Below, one piece after another: positions 27,737 through 38,000 of a stretch of 64,000 nt of DNA. A program made the position numbers and the translations under genes. Within the stretch, counting starts at the first letter, position 1. Every line of letters starts with the position of its first letter. This DNA is from DASQZK01 sp963763215 (GTDB taxonomy: Bacteria; Bacteroidota; Bacteroidia; Bacteroidales; GCA-2748055). Location: contig CAVXNX010000005.1 in assembly GCA_963763215.1 (NCBI GenBank), positions 62,001 to 126,000 on the forward strand, in the 5' to 3' direction. Under the pieces are notes generated by a model. The model searched no databases and was not told the origin of the DNA. It saw only the letters and a list, made by a program, of their open reading frames with translations.

Positions 27737-29367
27737 CGTACAGATGGCTTAAATGGACCAGGGTGATCGTTGCCCTGGTCTTTTTTCTTTTAACGACCCT
27801 GGTATTTCTTGATTTCAGGGAGATTGTCGGTGAAGGGGGAGTGGATAAGATCTTGTTTCTTCAGTTTGTTCCGTCACTTTTAAATTTCTGACCGTTTTCA
27901 GCATTGCTGCCGGCAGGATTTATCATCATCCTGGTGCTGACGGTTATCTTTGGCCGGGTATACTGTTCGGCGGTTTGTCCCCTTGGGATTCTGCAGGATA
28001 TGATCAGCCGTGCGGGCAGACTGTTCAGGAAGAAACGGAAAAGAAAGTACAAATATCAGAAACCCAGGACGATTCTTCGTTACAGTCATCTTGCGGACTG
28101 ACCGCTGTCATTGCACTTTTTGGGGCCATTTTTATCCTGAACATCCTCGATCCCTACAGTCTTTACGGGAAAGTGGCCACCGGTCTTTTTCGCCCGGCGG
28201 CCATCTGGCTGAACAACGGTCTGGCCGGCGTACTGGAGAAGATGAATGTTTTTGCCTTGTTTTCCAAGGATATCAGCCTTTTCCGTCTGTCGGCCATCAT
28301 CTTTCCTGTGATTATTCTTCTGGTACTGATTTACATGGCCGGTAAGTACGGCCGGTTATACTGCAATACCGTATGCCCGGTTGGCACACTCCTGGGATGG
28401 ATTATCCAAATATTCCCTTTTCCGGATCGAGACTGGATCAGGATAAGCTGCATAAAATGCGGCAAATGTGCTTTTTCCTGCAAATCGGGATGCATCAGCA
28501 TAAAGAATATGACCGTCGACCATTCCCGGTGTGTGGCATGTTATCGATTGTCTTCCTTCATGTGAAGATGCGGCGATTCATTATACCTTCCGGAAGAAAA
28601 CGAGCTGGTGAAAGCAGAGACCTGAACTGAGATCCGCCGAAGTGGACACAGGCAGGAAACGATTCATTTTCACCTCGCTCGTCGCCCTGTCTTCCCTGGC
28701 CGGGATCCGGAACCTCAAAGCTGCATCGGGCGATGATGAAAAGCCACTGAATAAAAAGCCCACCACGGTACCGGTAAACAAAACATCACCGGTCTCACCT
28801 CCCGGATCGCTGAGCATCGATCATTTCACCTCCATCTGCACGGCCTGTCAGCTCTGTGTAAGCCAGTGTCCGACCGGTGTCTTGCAGCCTTCGGCACTGG
28901 AATACGGACTGACCGGATATATGCAGCCTCACATGGATTACAGCAGCAACTACTGCAATTTCGAATGCACCCGTTGTGCCGATGTCTGTCCTACCGGGGC
29001 GATCATGTCGGTGACCGCGGAGAACAAGAAGACCCTGCAGATCGGGAAGGTTAATTTTATCAAGGAAAATTGTGTGGTTTATACCGAAAATACCGCCTGC
29101 GGATCCTGTTCGGAACATTGTCCAACCCAGGCCGTAAAGATGGTTCCCTACAAAGGATCACTGACCATCCCGGAAACCGACAACACGATTTGTGTTGGAT
29201 GCGGGGCCTGTGAACATGCCTGTCCGGTCAGGCCTTACAAGGCCATTTTCGTCGATGGGAATCCCATTCACCAGATTGCCGAGAAACCGAAGGAAGAAAA
29301 ACTGGAAGCGCCGGAGGCAAGGACGAGGATTTTCCGTTTTGAGACTGAAGTAATTGAAAATCGGTAA
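27733..29367 (+). CDS. Polytopic 4Fe-4S binding protein, NapH/NosR-like (multiple breaks)
   Basis: About 545 aa when joined. Residues 1-270 have four or five membrane spans with two CxxxCP motifs (YCSAVCPLG, YCNTVCPVG), like the NapH/NosR electron-transfer family, then CIKCGKCAFSC. After a basic segment (RKRFIFTS) come several ferredoxin clusters: CTACQLCVSQCP, CTRCADVCP, CGSCSEHCP and CVGCGACEHACP. An in-frame TGA is at 27889, and frame changes lie near 28090, 28545 and 28620. Relatives in Bacteroides are single proteins with this order, so I treat it as one gene. Likely passes electrons between membrane quinones and a periplasmic partner such as the DUF362 protein. Confidence 0.8.
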
Positions 29368-29403
29368 GGCGATCATTCCGACCTTCCATCAACCGACTCG
29401 CTT

Positions 29404-30800
29404 TTATTCAGATGGATCCACGACCTTGAACAGCCTGTTCCAGCGGATCCGGTTCAGGAATTTTTTATCCTTATCGACAGAGAGCCAGACGAATTTGGGT
29501 TTTCCGATGATATGATTTTCAGGTACAAAACCCCAGAACCGTGAATCGGCCGAACTGTGCCGGTTATCACCCATCATCCAGTAATAATCCATTTTAAAGG
29601 TATAGGTATTGGTTTCCTTGCCGTTGATGAAGATCTTTCCGTCTTTCACCTTCAGATCATTTTTCTCGTAGGCCTCGATGATCCGTTTATAGAAGGGCAG
29701 GTTGTCGGTGGTAAGATCGATGGTGCCCCTTTTTTGGGGATCCAGACGGGGCCGAAATTATCTTCATTCCAGCGGTAGCGGTCATCGTGAGGGAAGAGTT
29801 GAAAATTATATCCCGTTTTTTCAATCTTTTCCACTTTCACGATATCCGGAATGGTTGATTTGAGTTTTTCAGCCTTTTCCTCGGTCAGTGTCAGCCGGTA
29901 ATTCGGATTGTATTGAATTCCAAGGCTTTCCGGGATCAAGATCAAAATCTTTCAGCGCCATGGGGATTCAGGGGGCGGCCATTGGTCTGGACGAGATAAT
30001 CGCGTCTGGATGCCTTTGAAATGCGGCTGGGGTTCGCCATTGATGTAGACCTGGCCGTGGACGATCAACAGGCTGTCACCCGGAACGGCAACACACCGTT
30101 TAATATAATTGTCCCTCCGGTCGATGGGTCTGACCACGATATGGGCCACGTTCAAAACCCGTTTCCGTGGGCGTTGGCCAAGATACTGATCCCATGTTTT
30201 TTCCGGCCTGCCGGCCGAAATATCTTTCATCTTCTCCTCCATGGCCGTTTGCCGGATAATGCTGTAGATACTTGTGGCGGTATTTTCCAGGGCCACCGTA
30301 TCGCCGGCGGGAAAGTTGAACACGACGATATCATTGCGTTTGACATGCCCGAACCCTTTCAGCCTGCTGTAGTCCAGCTGGATCCATTTGAGATAGGATT
30401 CATGTGTTCAGGATCCGGTTCTGGGCAAATGGAAAGGATAGGGGAGTGATCGGAACCCGGGGGCCGTAAGCGACCTTGCTGACATAAAGGTGATCGCCGA
30501 CCAGGAGCGTGCTGTTCCATGGACGGGGTGGGGATCTTATAATTCTGGAACAGGTAGATATTGATCAGGGTAACGGCCACAACGGCAAAAATCAGGGCGT
30601 CGAGCCATTCCACCACGACGCTGTTTTTCCCGTCTCGTTTTTTCCAGAAGGTCCAGTTCACCTTTCTGGTGATATACATATCAAAAATGATGGGTACACC
30701 CAGCAGGAACCAGTAATTCCCAAGCCAGATGACAAAAAGCACATAGAGCAGGGCGACAATCCCGAACCTGAAGTACTTATTCCTTAGAGATCGCTAACAT
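29404..30800 (-). CDS. lepB: Signal peptidase I, copy nearer WbqC (frameshifted)
   Basis: About 465 aa when joined, long as is usual in Bacteroidetes. Hydrophobic N-terminus (FGIVALLYVLFVIWLG), GVPIIFDMYITRKVNW, then IPTPSME with the catalytic Ser, RDNYIKRCVAVPGD with the catalytic Lys, and the C-terminal MMGDNRHSSADSRFWGFVP. At least three frame changes (near 30780, 30490-30330, 29945 and 29650) break it. Inner membrane, active site facing the periplasm, cleaves Sec signal peptides. Second of a tandem pair. Confidence 0.85.
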
Positions 30801-30833
30801 GATTGATTTATTTAATGGATTTAAACATCCGGT

Positions 30834-32150
30834 TTAACCGTAAACCGTGAAATATATTCTTTCTTCGGATCTTTCGAAAACCAGATTGCCACGGCTTTTC
30901 CGACAAGGTGGTCTCTCAGGCACAAAGCCCCAGAACCGTGAATCGGCCGAATTATGCCGGTTATCGCCGAGGACAAAATAGTAATTCATTTTAAAAGTAT
31001 AAGAACGGGAAATCACGCCATTTATGTATATCTCCCCGTCATTAACCCTCGAGGGTATTGCCTTCATAGACCGAAATCACTCTCCTGTACAGGGGCAGAT
31101 TGTCTTCATTGAGCTGCATGGTCATCCCCTTTGCGGGGATGATCAGGGGGCCGAATTCATCGGCCGTCCATCGGTTGTTGGGGGTATGGGGGAATATCTC
31201 CGTATTTCTGAAAGACACCTGGGGCTCGACATAACGCTGGATGCTTTTGACCTGTGGCAGCCGTTCTGAGATATTGCGCGGCGGGCGTTGTCAGGGGGAT
31301 GATATGAAGCGAACTCGTCGGGATTATAGTTGATCTCGCCCGGGTCCACCCCGGCTTTGCAGAGGATGGAATCGCTGAGCCTGTTCCGGTAAGTCCTGAC
31401 ATAATACTTGAACTCCTGGGTGGGCAGTTCCCGGAGTTTTTTGTTATTCACGAACACCACCCCCCGTGTGATCAAAACCGTATCACCGGGCAGTCCCACG
31501 CACCGTTTGATGTAGTTTTCACGCTTATCGACCGGGTTAACCACGATGTGGTAACGTCCGCAGAAGATAGTCGCGGCCGTACTGCCTGAGCAAGCCGGTA
31601 ATAGCTCTGGCCGGCATATTCCACGATGATGGTGTCTCCTTCGGGAAAGTTAAACACGATGACATCATTGCGTTTGACCTTTCCGAAGCCCTTGAGCCGG
31701 ATGTAAGGAAGCTGGATTTTCGTGGAATAGGTCACTCGTTCCGTCTGGAAGCATATTGGGCATGAAGGGAACAGACAGGGGAGTATTGGGAAGTTTGGGC
31801 CCGTAGGCGAGCTTACTGACGAAGAGATAGTCACCGACGAGAAGGGTTTTTTCCATGGATGGCGTCGGGATCTTGTAAGCTTCGATGAACAGGGTCCGGA
31901 CGGCCAGGGTGATGATCAGGGCAATAAGAATGGCTTTTGTCCATTCGGCCGTGGCCCGGTATTCGGGGAGGGACGCGCAGTGCATGGCTGAGTCTTTTTC
32001 CAGGGAATGAACCGCGTCACACAACCGTCGATGATGAGTAACATACCCGGCAGGAGGATCCAAACCCTGAACCATGCCACCAGCCACGATATAGAGGACC
32101 GACCAGATGGAAGCGCAGAAGTAACCGGATCTTTTTGGCTGGTGTTTCAT
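30834..32150 (-). CDS. lepB: Signal peptidase I, dapB-proximal copy (frameshifted)
   Basis: Tandem paralogue of the downstream lepB, about 435 aa when joined. Contains IPTPSMEKTLLVGDY (catalytic Ser), KVKRNDVIVFNFPEGDT, KRENYIKRCVGLPGDT (catalytic Lys) and VLGDNRHNSADSRFWGFVPE. Its N-terminal region has been degraded by at least one shift near 32050-32100. In the other frame it reads RVWILLPGMLLIIDGCV, a membrane segment. Further shifts lie near 31720, 31550, 31270 and 31060. It starts 9 bases after dapB. The presence of two lepB genes is normal in the phylum, the copies often differing in substrates. Confidence 0.85.
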
Positions 32151-32159
32151 TCGCTGTGG

Positions 32160-32878
32160 TCAGATTCCCATGAGATCGCGCATGGTATATACGCCTTTTT
32201 TACCGTTGATGAATTCGGCGGCCAGGACGGCTCCCAGGGCAAAACCCTTCCGGGATTTGGCCTCATGCTTCAGGGTGATGATGTCGTCATCCGATTCATA
32301 GCGGACTTCATGAATGCCTTTGACATCTCCTTCACGGTGGGCAGTGACGAGGATTTCATCTTCTTCATGAACTTCGCCAAGTGACCATTTCATTTTCCTT
32401 TCGAGCGATTCGATGATCTGGCCTGCCAGGCTGATTGCCGTTCCGCTTGGTGCATCCAGTTTCTGCGTATGATGGGTTTCCTCGATGCTGACTTCATACC
32501 GGTCAAAGCCATTCATCAGACCGGCGAGATATCGATTGACGGCAAACATGAGATTCACGCCGATACTGAAGTTTGAAGCGTAGAAAAGGCTTTGTCCCGA
32601 TTCGCGGCAGAGTGCGGTGATTTCGGGAAGTTCATCCATGCCATCCTGTGGTTCCGGTGACAACAGGCACGCCGGCAGCAAAGCACTTCCGGAGATTGCC
32701 GGTTACGGATGCCGGGGTGGTGAATTCGATGGCGACATCTGCCTTTCCCAGGATTCCCGGGTTAAGATCGCCCGGATTGTCGATATCGATAACCAATGCG
32801 ATTTCATGGCCCTCTGTCGACAGCTGCCTTTTCGATCTCATGCCCCATCTTGCCGTAACCTATCAGTGCAATTTTCAT
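32160..32878 (-). CDS. dapB: 4-hydroxy-tetrahydrodipicolinate reductase (frameshifted)
   Basis: About 238 aa. Reduces HTPA with NAD(P)H in lysine and diaminopimelate synthesis. ATG 32878 opens with KIALIGYGKMGHEIEKAA, a Rossmann loop; a shift near 32825 leads to GHEIALVIDIDNPGDLN and EFTTPASV, and another near 32640 leads to the catalytic half: SNFSIGVNLMFAV, EETHHTQKLDAPSGTA with the catalytic His pair and Lys, and VRYESDDDIITLKHEAKSR. First gene of the dapB-lepB-lepB set. Confidence 0.9.
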
Positions 32879-32950
32879 AATCGCCGGTGTTTTTTAAATT
32901 CAGGCTTAAATTTAGTTTTTTTCACCATAAAGGGAACCATTCCGGTGAAA

Positions 32951-32988
32951 AATAAAAAAGCCGTCTCAGGGTGTAGAGCAGAGACGGC
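32951..32988 (-). terminator. Terminator of the thrS-infC-rpmI-rplT operon
   Basis: GCCGTCTC (32960-32967) and GAGACGGC (32981-32988) form a perfect 8-bp stem. On the minus strand it is followed by TTTTTTATT (32959-32951). It lies 28 bases beyond the rplT stop. Confidence 0.92.
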
Positions 32989-33016
32989 CGGTAGTGTATG
33001 TGTTCGGGAAAGATCT

Positions 33017-33364
33017 TCAGGCTTTGACCTGGTTAACGATTTCCTCGAATGCCTTCGGATTGTTCATCGCGAGATCAGCCAGGGTTTTGCGGCTGATGAC
33101 GATGTTTTTCTTATGCATGAGCCCCATGAATTCGGAGTAGGACAACCCGTATTCCCGGGCGGCGGCATTGATCCTCTGGATCCATAAAGCCCTGAATTCA
33201 CGTTTTTTGTTCCTCCTGTCGCGGTATGCATACTGCAGACCTTTTTCAAGGGAGTTTTTGGCGACTGTCCAGACATTCTTCCTTCTTCCGAAGTAACCTT
33301 TTGTCTGTTTGTAAACCTTCTTTTTTCTCTGTTTTGAAGCAACAGAGTTTACTGATCTTGGCAT
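33017..33364 (-). CDS. rplT: 50S ribosomal protein L20
   Basis: 115 aa, standard length. The N-terminus PRSVNSVASKQRKKKVYKQT and the middle FRALWIQRINAAAREYGLSYSEF (in part) are typical of L20, which binds 23S rRNA early in 50S assembly and in some bacteria represses its own operon. Intact. Last gene in the thrS-infC-rpmI-rplT order. The 79-base gap to rpmI shows no obvious rRNA-mimic that I can prove. Confidence 0.96.
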   Translation of the reverse strand: MPRSVNSVASKQRKKKVYKQTKGYFGRRKNVWTVAKNSLEKGLQYAYRDRRNKKREFRALWIQRINAAAREYGLSYSEFMGLMHKKNIVISRKTLADLAMNNPKAFEEIVNQVKA

Positions 33365-33443
33365 TTTTTTCTGTTTTTTGAATGCAAGCGGTCGTCAACG
33401 ACACTTTCATGGCTGTGCATTCCGGTTAAACATTCTACATTCA

Positions 33444-33641
33444 CTATTTCATGGCGAGGAGAAGCTTCACGTTTTTTTCGTCTGCTTTATTCACAGTGTC
33501 GAAATAGGTCAGGTTTCTCTTCCTTTTGGTTGCTTTTTTGGTCAGGATATGACTTTTATAAGCATGTTTCCGTTTAATTTTTCCGGTACCCGTAAGGGTG
33601 AACCTCTTTTTTGCACCGGAATTGGTCTTCATCTTTGGCAT
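33444..33641 (-). CDS. rpmI: 50S ribosomal protein L35
   Basis: 65 aa, standard length. PKMKTNSGAKKRFTLTGTGKIKR is the recognisable N-terminus (quoted in two pieces: PKMKTNSGAKKRF and GTGKIKRKHAYKSHILTKK). Very basic. Intact, between infC and rplT as in most bacteria. Confidence 0.96.
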   Translation of the reverse strand: MPKMKTNSGAKKRFTLTGTGKIKRKHAYKSHILTKKATKRKRNLTYFDTVNKADEKNVKLLLAMK

Positions 33642-33673
33642 TCTTCTGTCGTTTTATGTGCGATGTGCAACGG

Positions 33674-34237
33674 TTATTTCTTTTTCACTTTGGGAGCGAT
33701 AAACATGGTCATCCGTTTTCCTTCCAGGCGGGGCAGCTGCTCCACCTTGCCGAATTCTTCAAGATCCTGGGCAAGGCGCAGGAGAAGGATTTCGCCTTTT
33801 TCCTTATACAGGATGGTCCTTCCTTTAAAGAACACGAATGCTTTCAGTTTGGCTCCTTCTTCGAGGAATTTCTGGGCATGTTTCAGTTTGAAATTGTAAT
33901 CGTGTTCATCGGTGTTTGGTCCGAACCGGATTTCCTTGACCACAACCTTAATGGCTTTGGCCTTCATTTCCTTTTGCTTTTTCTTCTGCTGGTAAAGGAA
34001 TTTCTGGTATTCAACGATCTTACAAACGGGGGGATCGGCCTTTGGAGAGATTTCCACCAGGTCGAGTTCCATGCTGTCGGCCATTTTAAGTGCCTCTGGA
34101 ACCGTGTAAACTCCCGGATTTTCAATATTGTCTCCGACCAGTCGTACAGCATCGGCCCTGATTTCACTGTTGATACGGTGGGGATGCTGTTCCCTTCTTG
34201 GTGGACGTGGTCCTCTTTTAAATGTAGGTCCGGCTAT
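33674..34237 (-). CDS. infC: Translation initiation factor IF-3, apparent AUA start
   Basis: 187 aa if started at the ATA on 34237-34235. Binds 30S and prevents premature joining of 50S. The N-domain reads RINSEIRADAVRLVGDN and LDLVEISPKADPPVC; the C-domain reads KEIRFGPNTDEHDYNFKLKHA and KGRTILYKEKGEILL. There is no ATG in frame before residue 53 (34084), which would cut off the N-domain. A strong AGGAGG on the minus strand ends 8 bases before the ATA, and relatives begin with a similar MA..PFKRGPR-like stretch. Non-AUG infC starts (AUU in E. coli) allow autoregulation by IF-3. TGA of thrS is 30 bases upstream. Confidence 0.9.
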   Translation of the reverse strand: MAGPTFKRGPRPPRREQHPHRINSEIRADAVRLVGDNIENPGVYTVPEALKMADSMELDLVEISPKADPPVCKIVEYQKFLYQQKKKQKEMKAKAIKVVVKEIRFGPNTDEHDYNFKLKHAQKFLEEGAKLKAFVFFKGRTILYKEKGEILLLRLAQDLEEFGKVEQLPRLEGKRMTMFIAPKVKKK

Positions 34238-34267
34238 AGCTCGTTCCTCCTTTCTTTTGATGAATAC

Positions 34268-36217
34268 TCATTTATTTATTTCCTCAAGCTGTTGCCTGAG
34301 TTCGGACTGGATGAAAAGGGCAAATTCTTCGGTTTTCATGCTGCCTTTATCACCTTCGCCCTGTCTTCTGACAGAAACAGTATCGCTTTCTTCCTCTTTT
34401 TCACCCACAATAAGCAGGTATGGAATACGCTTTAACTCATTGTCTCTGATCTTCTTACCGATCTTTTCGTTCCGGTCGTCAATCAGAGTGCGAATATCGT
34501 AATTATTTAGGAATTTTAAAACTTTTTTGGCATAATCCTCATATTTTTCACTGATGGGCAGGATGACCACCTGGTCGGGAGTCAGCCAAAGTGGGAATTT
34601 TCCTGCGGTATGTTCGATCAGCACGGCTACGAAGCGTTCCATCGACCCGAAGGGGGCACGGTGGATCATCACCGGACGATGTTTTTGGTTGTCGGAACCG
34701 ACATATTCGAGTTCAAACCGTTCGGGCAGATTATAATCGACCTGGATGGTTCCCAGCTGCCATTTCCGCCCCAGGGCATCCCTGACCATAAAATCGAGTT
34801 TGGGGCCGTAAAAGGCAGCTTCGCCGTATTCAACAACCGCATCCAGTCCTTTCTCCTCGGCCGCTTCAATGATGGCCTGCTCGGCTTTTTCCCAGTTTTC
34901 ATCACTGCCGATATACTTCTCATGATCATCCGGGTCGCGCAGGGAGATCTGGGCATGAAAATCCTTGAAATCGAGGGCTTTGAAGATGTAAAAAATGATA
35001 TCCATGACCTTCTTAAACTCGTCTTTCAGCTGGTCGGGACGGCAGAAAATATGCGCATCATCCTGGGTGAACCCGCGCACCCGCGTCAGACCGTGCAGTT
35101 CGCCGCTTTGTTCATACCGGTAGACGGTGCCAAACTCGGCGTACCGGACGGGCAGATCCTTATAGCTGTGCTGATGTGTTTTGTATATTTCGATGTGATG
35201 GGGGCAGTTCATGGGTTTAAGGAGAAATTCCTCACCTTCCTGCGGGGTGTGAATGGGCTGGAAGGAATCCTTCCCGTATTTGGCATAGTGCCCCGAAGTG
35301 ACATAAAGTTCCTTCTGACCGATATGAGGGGTGATGACCGGTTCATAGCCGTATTCCCGCTGTACCTTTTTCAGGAAATTTTCCAGGCGCTCACGAAGTC
35401 TGGCTCCTTTGGGAAGCCAGAGTGGCAGCCCCTGTCCGACCTTTTGTGAAAAGGCAAACAGTTCAAGTTCACGGCCTATTTTCCGGTGATCCCGTTCTTT
35501 GGCTTTCTCCAGCATTTCGAGATATTCATCCAGCATCTTTTGTTTGGGGAAGGTGATGCCATAAATCCGGGTCATCATTTTCCGCTTTTCGTCGCCCCGC
35601 CAGTATGCGCCGGCAACATTGAGCAGTTTCACCGCTTTGATGGATGAAGTATCGGGAAGATGCGGACCGCGGCAGAGATCGGTGAAATGCCCCTGGGTGT
35701 AAAACGAGATGGTGCCGTCCTCCAGGTCACTGATGAGTTCGAGCTTGTACTCATCACCCTTTGAACCAAAATAGGTCAGGGCTTCTTTTTTGCTGACCTC
35801 CCTGCGGTTGAAGACCTCCTTCTGCGAAGCGAGATCTTTCATCTTTTGTTCGATTTTGGGCAGATCGAGGTCGCTGATCTGAACGCCTTCTCCCGGGTCG
35901 ACATCATAATAAAACCCATTCTCGATGGCCGGCCCGATACCGAATTTGATCCCCGGGTATAGTTCTTCCAGTGCTTCAGCCATCAGGTGGGCCGATGAAT
36001 GCCAGAAAGCATGTTTTCCTTCCGGATCATCAAACTTGTGAAACCTGATCCTGGCGTCCTTGTAGATCGGCCGGTTCAGATCCCAGATCTCACTGTCGAC
36101 ACTGACAGATAAAACCTCCCGGGCCAGGCTGTTGCTGAGGCTCTTCGCAATATCAAGCCCGGTGGAGCCTTCGGGGTATTGTCGTACCGAATTATCGGGA
36201 AACGTAATATTGATCAT
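34268..36217 (-). CDS. thrS: Threonine-tRNA ligase
   Basis: 649 aa, intact. N-terminal TGS domain (about 1-60), editing domain with HSSAHLMAEAL (about residue 70), then the class II core: MNCPHHIEIYKTH (about residue 338), motif 2 RYEQSGELHGLTRVRGFTQDDAH (in part), motif 3 PVMIHRAPFGSMERFVAVLIEH (in part), and the anticodon-binding domain (VVILPISEKYEDYA). First gene of the operon, with a good promoter at 36246-36278. Confidence 0.96.
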   Translation of the reverse strand: MINITFPDNSVRQYPEGSTGLDIAKSLSNSLAREVLSVSVDSEIWDLNRPIYKDARIRFHKFDDPEGKHAFWHSSAHLMAEALEELYPGIKFGIGPAIENGFYYDVDPGEGVQISDLDLPKIEQKMKDLASQKEVFNRREVSKKEALTYFGSKGDEYKLELISDLEDGTISFYTQGHFTDLCRGPHLPDTSSIKAVKLLNVAGAYWRGDEKRKMMTRIYGITFPKQKMLDEYLEMLEKAKERDHRKIGRELELFAFSQKVGQGLPLWLPKGARLRERLENFLKKVQREYGYEPVITPHIGQKELYVTSGHYAKYGKDSFQPIHTPQEGEEFLLKPMNCPHHIEIYKTHQHSYKDLPVRYAEFGTVYRYEQSGELHGLTRVRGFTQDDAHIFCRPDQLKDEFKKVMDIIFYIFKALDFKDFHAQISLRDPDDHEKYIGSDENWEKAEQAIIEAAEEKGLDAVVEYGEAAFYGPKLDFMVRDALGRKWQLGTIQVDYNLPERFELEYVGSDNQKHRPVMIHRAPFGSMERFVAVLIEHTAGKFPLWLTPDQVVILPISEKYEDYAKKVLKFLNNYDIRTLIDDRNEKIGKKIRDNELKRIPYLLIVGEKEEESDTVSVRRQGEGDKGSMKTEEFALFIQSELRQQLEEINK

Positions 36218-36245
36218 TGTAATGCCTTGATTTTTTAACGAAAGG

Positions 36246-36278
36246 CAAAATTAGTGAAATTCCTTTAGGTTTAACAAT
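36246..36278 (-). promoter_or_regulatory. Promoter of the thrS operon
   Basis: On the minus strand ATTG (36278-36275), 21 bases, then TAATTTTG (36253-36246) match the Bacteroidetes -33/-7 consensus with correct spacing. It lies 29 bases before the thrS ATG. This is the best full promoter match in the window. Confidence 0.7.
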
Positions 36279-36320
36279 GCTGGCCTGAAATTGATCAAAA
36301 AGCGAGAGGGGAGGACAGGC

Positions 36321-37477
36321 TTAGGGCTCCGGATCGTTTTTCCGGATGTTTTCACGGTATTTTCCGGGCGTCACCGATTCGAACTCCTTAAAGGCGCGGA
36401 TAAAGGAGGTGATGGAACCAAAACCGGAGAGGTCGGCGATGACACCGGTGGTCAGCTCCCCCCGGGTGTCTTCCCGGATCATCCGTTTGGCTTCATTCAC
36501 CCGGTAACGATTCACGAAACTCGTGAAATTCATGCCATATTCCTCATTGATGATGCGCGAAACATACGTCCTGTTCGAACCGAGTCCCCGGCTGATATCC
36601 CAGATCTTCAGGTCTTTGTCGAGATAGGGTTTGTGATTCAGGAAATAGTCGTCGAATTTCTTCCGGATCACTTCCCCGCCGGTATGCTGCGGGTATCAAT
36701 TCTTCCTCACGATCGATGATCTCTGCAATGGGCTCGGTCTTTTTCATCTGGGCATGGCCGATATACCCGACGGTGAAAAGCAGCACACTGATGATCAGCG
36801 AGGGGATGAGCAGCAGGTGTTCATTCCTGGTAAAAGGTTCACGGCCTTCAAGGGCAAGGATAAAACTGGTCAGTGCCATCAGGATCATGAACAGGATCAG
36901 CATTCTGACCCAGCCCAGTCCATACCGTGTCCTCATTGGAAAACATCTCTTCCACCTGTTGCTGGTGCTTTCTGATCAGCCCCAGTGCCAGAGAGACATA
37001 AACGATGACCTCAGCGGCAAAGACATACCTGGCAAGTTTACTGTTCAGATAAAGCCAGTAAAACCTGCCACTTGCAATGGAACCGGGACCCACGTCGGAA
37101 GAGAGGTATTCAACCCGTGCGGTGGCATCGAGTCCGGAATAGAGACTGTATTGAACGATGGCAAAAATCGCCGGGATGAAAAGGTGAAGCAGATGCACCG
37201 GCCTGACGCCCGACCGGGTGGCCAGGTGCCTGACATAATAATAAAACAACGGGTAAACAGACAGGGAACAGAACAGGTATACCCCGTCAATATAGGAATA
37301 TTGCAGAAGGTAACCTGAAAAATACAGGGCATGCGCCAAATACAGGACGAAAGCCGTTAACATGAATACAAACAGGCTCCTGCCTGTCCGGTTCTTCTTC
37401 TCCAGGCCGAGCAGGAAGACGATCGTCCAGAACAATGTGACATAGACGGGATTCAGTAAGACAGCTGTTTTTAGCAT
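36321..37477 (-). CDS. Membrane-anchored AraC-type regulator (frameshifted)
   Basis: About 385 aa when joined. The N-terminal 230 residues hold six or seven hydrophobic helices (for example YVTLFWTIVFLLGL, FVFMLTAFVLYLAHALYF, IPSLIISVLLFTVGYIGH). After a charged linker, the C-terminal 110 residues are an AraC HTH pair: LKIWDISRGLGSNRTYVSRIINEEYG and GVIADLSGFGSITSFIRAFKEFESVTPGKYRE (in parts). Frame changes near 36930 and 36700. It is an inner membrane regulator of unknown signal; such proteins in Bacteroidetes often control nearby transport or nutrient genes. Confidence 0.8.
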
Positions 37478-37733
37478 GGAAGTTACTTTTGGAAACTCAA
37501 TAAGGCCATGCCGGGCCTTTCAAAGAAGTCTCAGTCTATCCGTTTTTCTATCAGACGAATATAAAAAAAAAGACGGAGACACCGCGAACTTTTTACGATT
37601 TGATAGTAGGAATTTATTTTTTGGATATCCATCCCGCCCGGTTTTCTGTAATTTCATCCAGGCAGAAGAGTCAAGGCCCGCAGGATGACGAAAAAAGTTA
37701 AACAACCTCATGCCTCCAATTTACTGATTGATC

Positions 37734-37979
37734 ATGATGAAGATATATCCTGAACTGATGAGACATAAGATCTGGTGCGAATTTTCTGCGACATGCGACC
37801 AGGAAAGTACGCTCAGCGTGGTTGACGAGGGGGGGAGTCTCCTGATCCTGAAAAGGATCGACAAGGCTGAGAAGGGAGATCTCGTCATGCTGGATCTGGG
37901 TGGACTTCAGCCCGGGGCTTACGAGCTTATTTTGGAGGTGGATAAGATAAAACATCTGCATAAACTTATTGTCGATTAA
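37734..37979 (+). CDS. Small beta-rich protein, hypothetical
   Basis: 81 aa from ATG 37734 (a second ATG follows at once; TTG at 37728 is also in frame). No signal peptide. The C-terminal half (LVMLDLGGLQPGAYELILEVDKIKHLHKLIVD in parts) resembles the last strands of T9SS sorting domains or DUF3244-like Ig folds, with a G-L-x-P-G-x-Y core, but lacks the upstream part of a secreted protein. Its function is not known. A terminator-like structure follows. Confidence 0.5.
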   Translation: MMKIYPELMRHKIWCEFSATCDQESTLSVVDEGGSLLILKRIDKAEKGDLVMLDLGGLQPGAYELILEVDKIKHLHKLIVD

Positions 37980-38000
37980 TCGTTAGCATCTGCTTCTCCG

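Noticed and set aside
26822..32878. Programmed frameshifting as an explanation for the broken genes
   Set aside because: The shifts have no shared slippery sequence, lie in unrelated genes and occur several times per gene. Base-calling or assembly errors explain them more simply.
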